64,000 bases of DNA, taken from the NCBI GenBank assembly GCA_013396635.1, contig WBMW01000154.1:485744-549743 (forward strand). Direction: 5' to 3'. Origin of the DNA: Penelope pileata. Lineage: Eukaryota > Chordata > Aves > Galliformes > Cracidae. Numbering within the stretch: the first letter of the stretch is position 1; the number at the start of each line of letters is the position of its first letter. This document shows, one piece after another, positions 63,930-64,000 of this stretch. The translations under genes were made by a program, and so were the position numbers. Under the pieces are notes generated by a model. It made no database searches. It was given only the letters and a program-made list of their open reading frames with translations, and had not been told where the DNA came from.

Positions 63930-64000
63930 GCTTTTCTCATTAAAGGACTTGTCCTTTACTCCTCCCCCTCCTGGCTCTGCCCTCCAAACTTGAAGCAATA

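Noticed and set aside
1..64000. CRISPR arrays, operons, phage or prokaryotic defence genes
   Set aside because: No regularly spaced direct repeats, no ribosome-binding-site-led ORFs, no dense coding; CR1 LINEs place the DNA in a bird nuclear genome.
1..64000. tRNA, rRNA or snRNA genes
   Set aside because: No cloverleaf, A/B-box pair or rRNA-like segment noticed by eye. A covariance-model scan would be needed to exclude small RNAs and microRNA hairpins.

Overview
The window is vertebrate nuclear DNA, almost certainly from a bird. The main evidence is a set of CR1 LINE copies: several are 5'-truncated, some end in the avian CR1 3' signature (octamers of the ATTCTATG type), and several encode pieces of the C-terminal half of the CR1 reverse transcriptase ORF. 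There are no operons, no ribosome-binding-site-led genes and no densely packed ORFs. The open frames scattered over both strands are short, start without context, lack codon bias and resemble no family I recognise apart from CR1. I call no host protein-coding exon. The window reads as a gene desert or the inside of a very large intron; the sequence alone does not decide which.

Layout. 1-10.8 kb: AT-rich unique DNA with one short young-looking CR1 3' end (about 3.49-3.65 kb, + strand), a doubtful older one near 1.9 kb and a possible conserved noncoding block near 9.0-9.25 kb. 10.86-11.01 kb: an unusually dense cluster of GATA cores. 11-31 kb: a long stretch with no repeat or gene I can identify, only homopolymers. 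31.18-32.0 kb: a CR1 on the minus strand with one frameshift in its reverse transcriptase remnant. 36.1-36.4 kb: a much decayed CR1. 41.1-41.4 kb: a GC-richer block with a perfect hairpin and a TATA-like element, possibly an old solo LTR. 43.7-43.9 kb: another decayed CR1 piece. 47.1-51.9 kb: three CR1 pieces, a short one, a decayed internal reverse-transcriptase fragment, and the best-preserved copy (51.32-51.92 kb, reading frame open to its stop codon). 54.4-54.8 kb: candidate regulatory block with an RFX X-box-like palindrome. 60.36-61.17 kb: minus-strand CR1 of a different subfamily. 62.5-62.85 kb: a decayed, L3/CR1-like 3' region containing a 20-bp tandem duplication. 63.57-63.9 kb: homeodomain-site-rich candidate enhancer at the right edge.

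Nothing here supports a novel multi-gene system. The observations most worth checking are the GATA cluster, the candidate conserved noncoding blocks, the hairpin/LTR candidate and the layering of at least three CR1 age classes.
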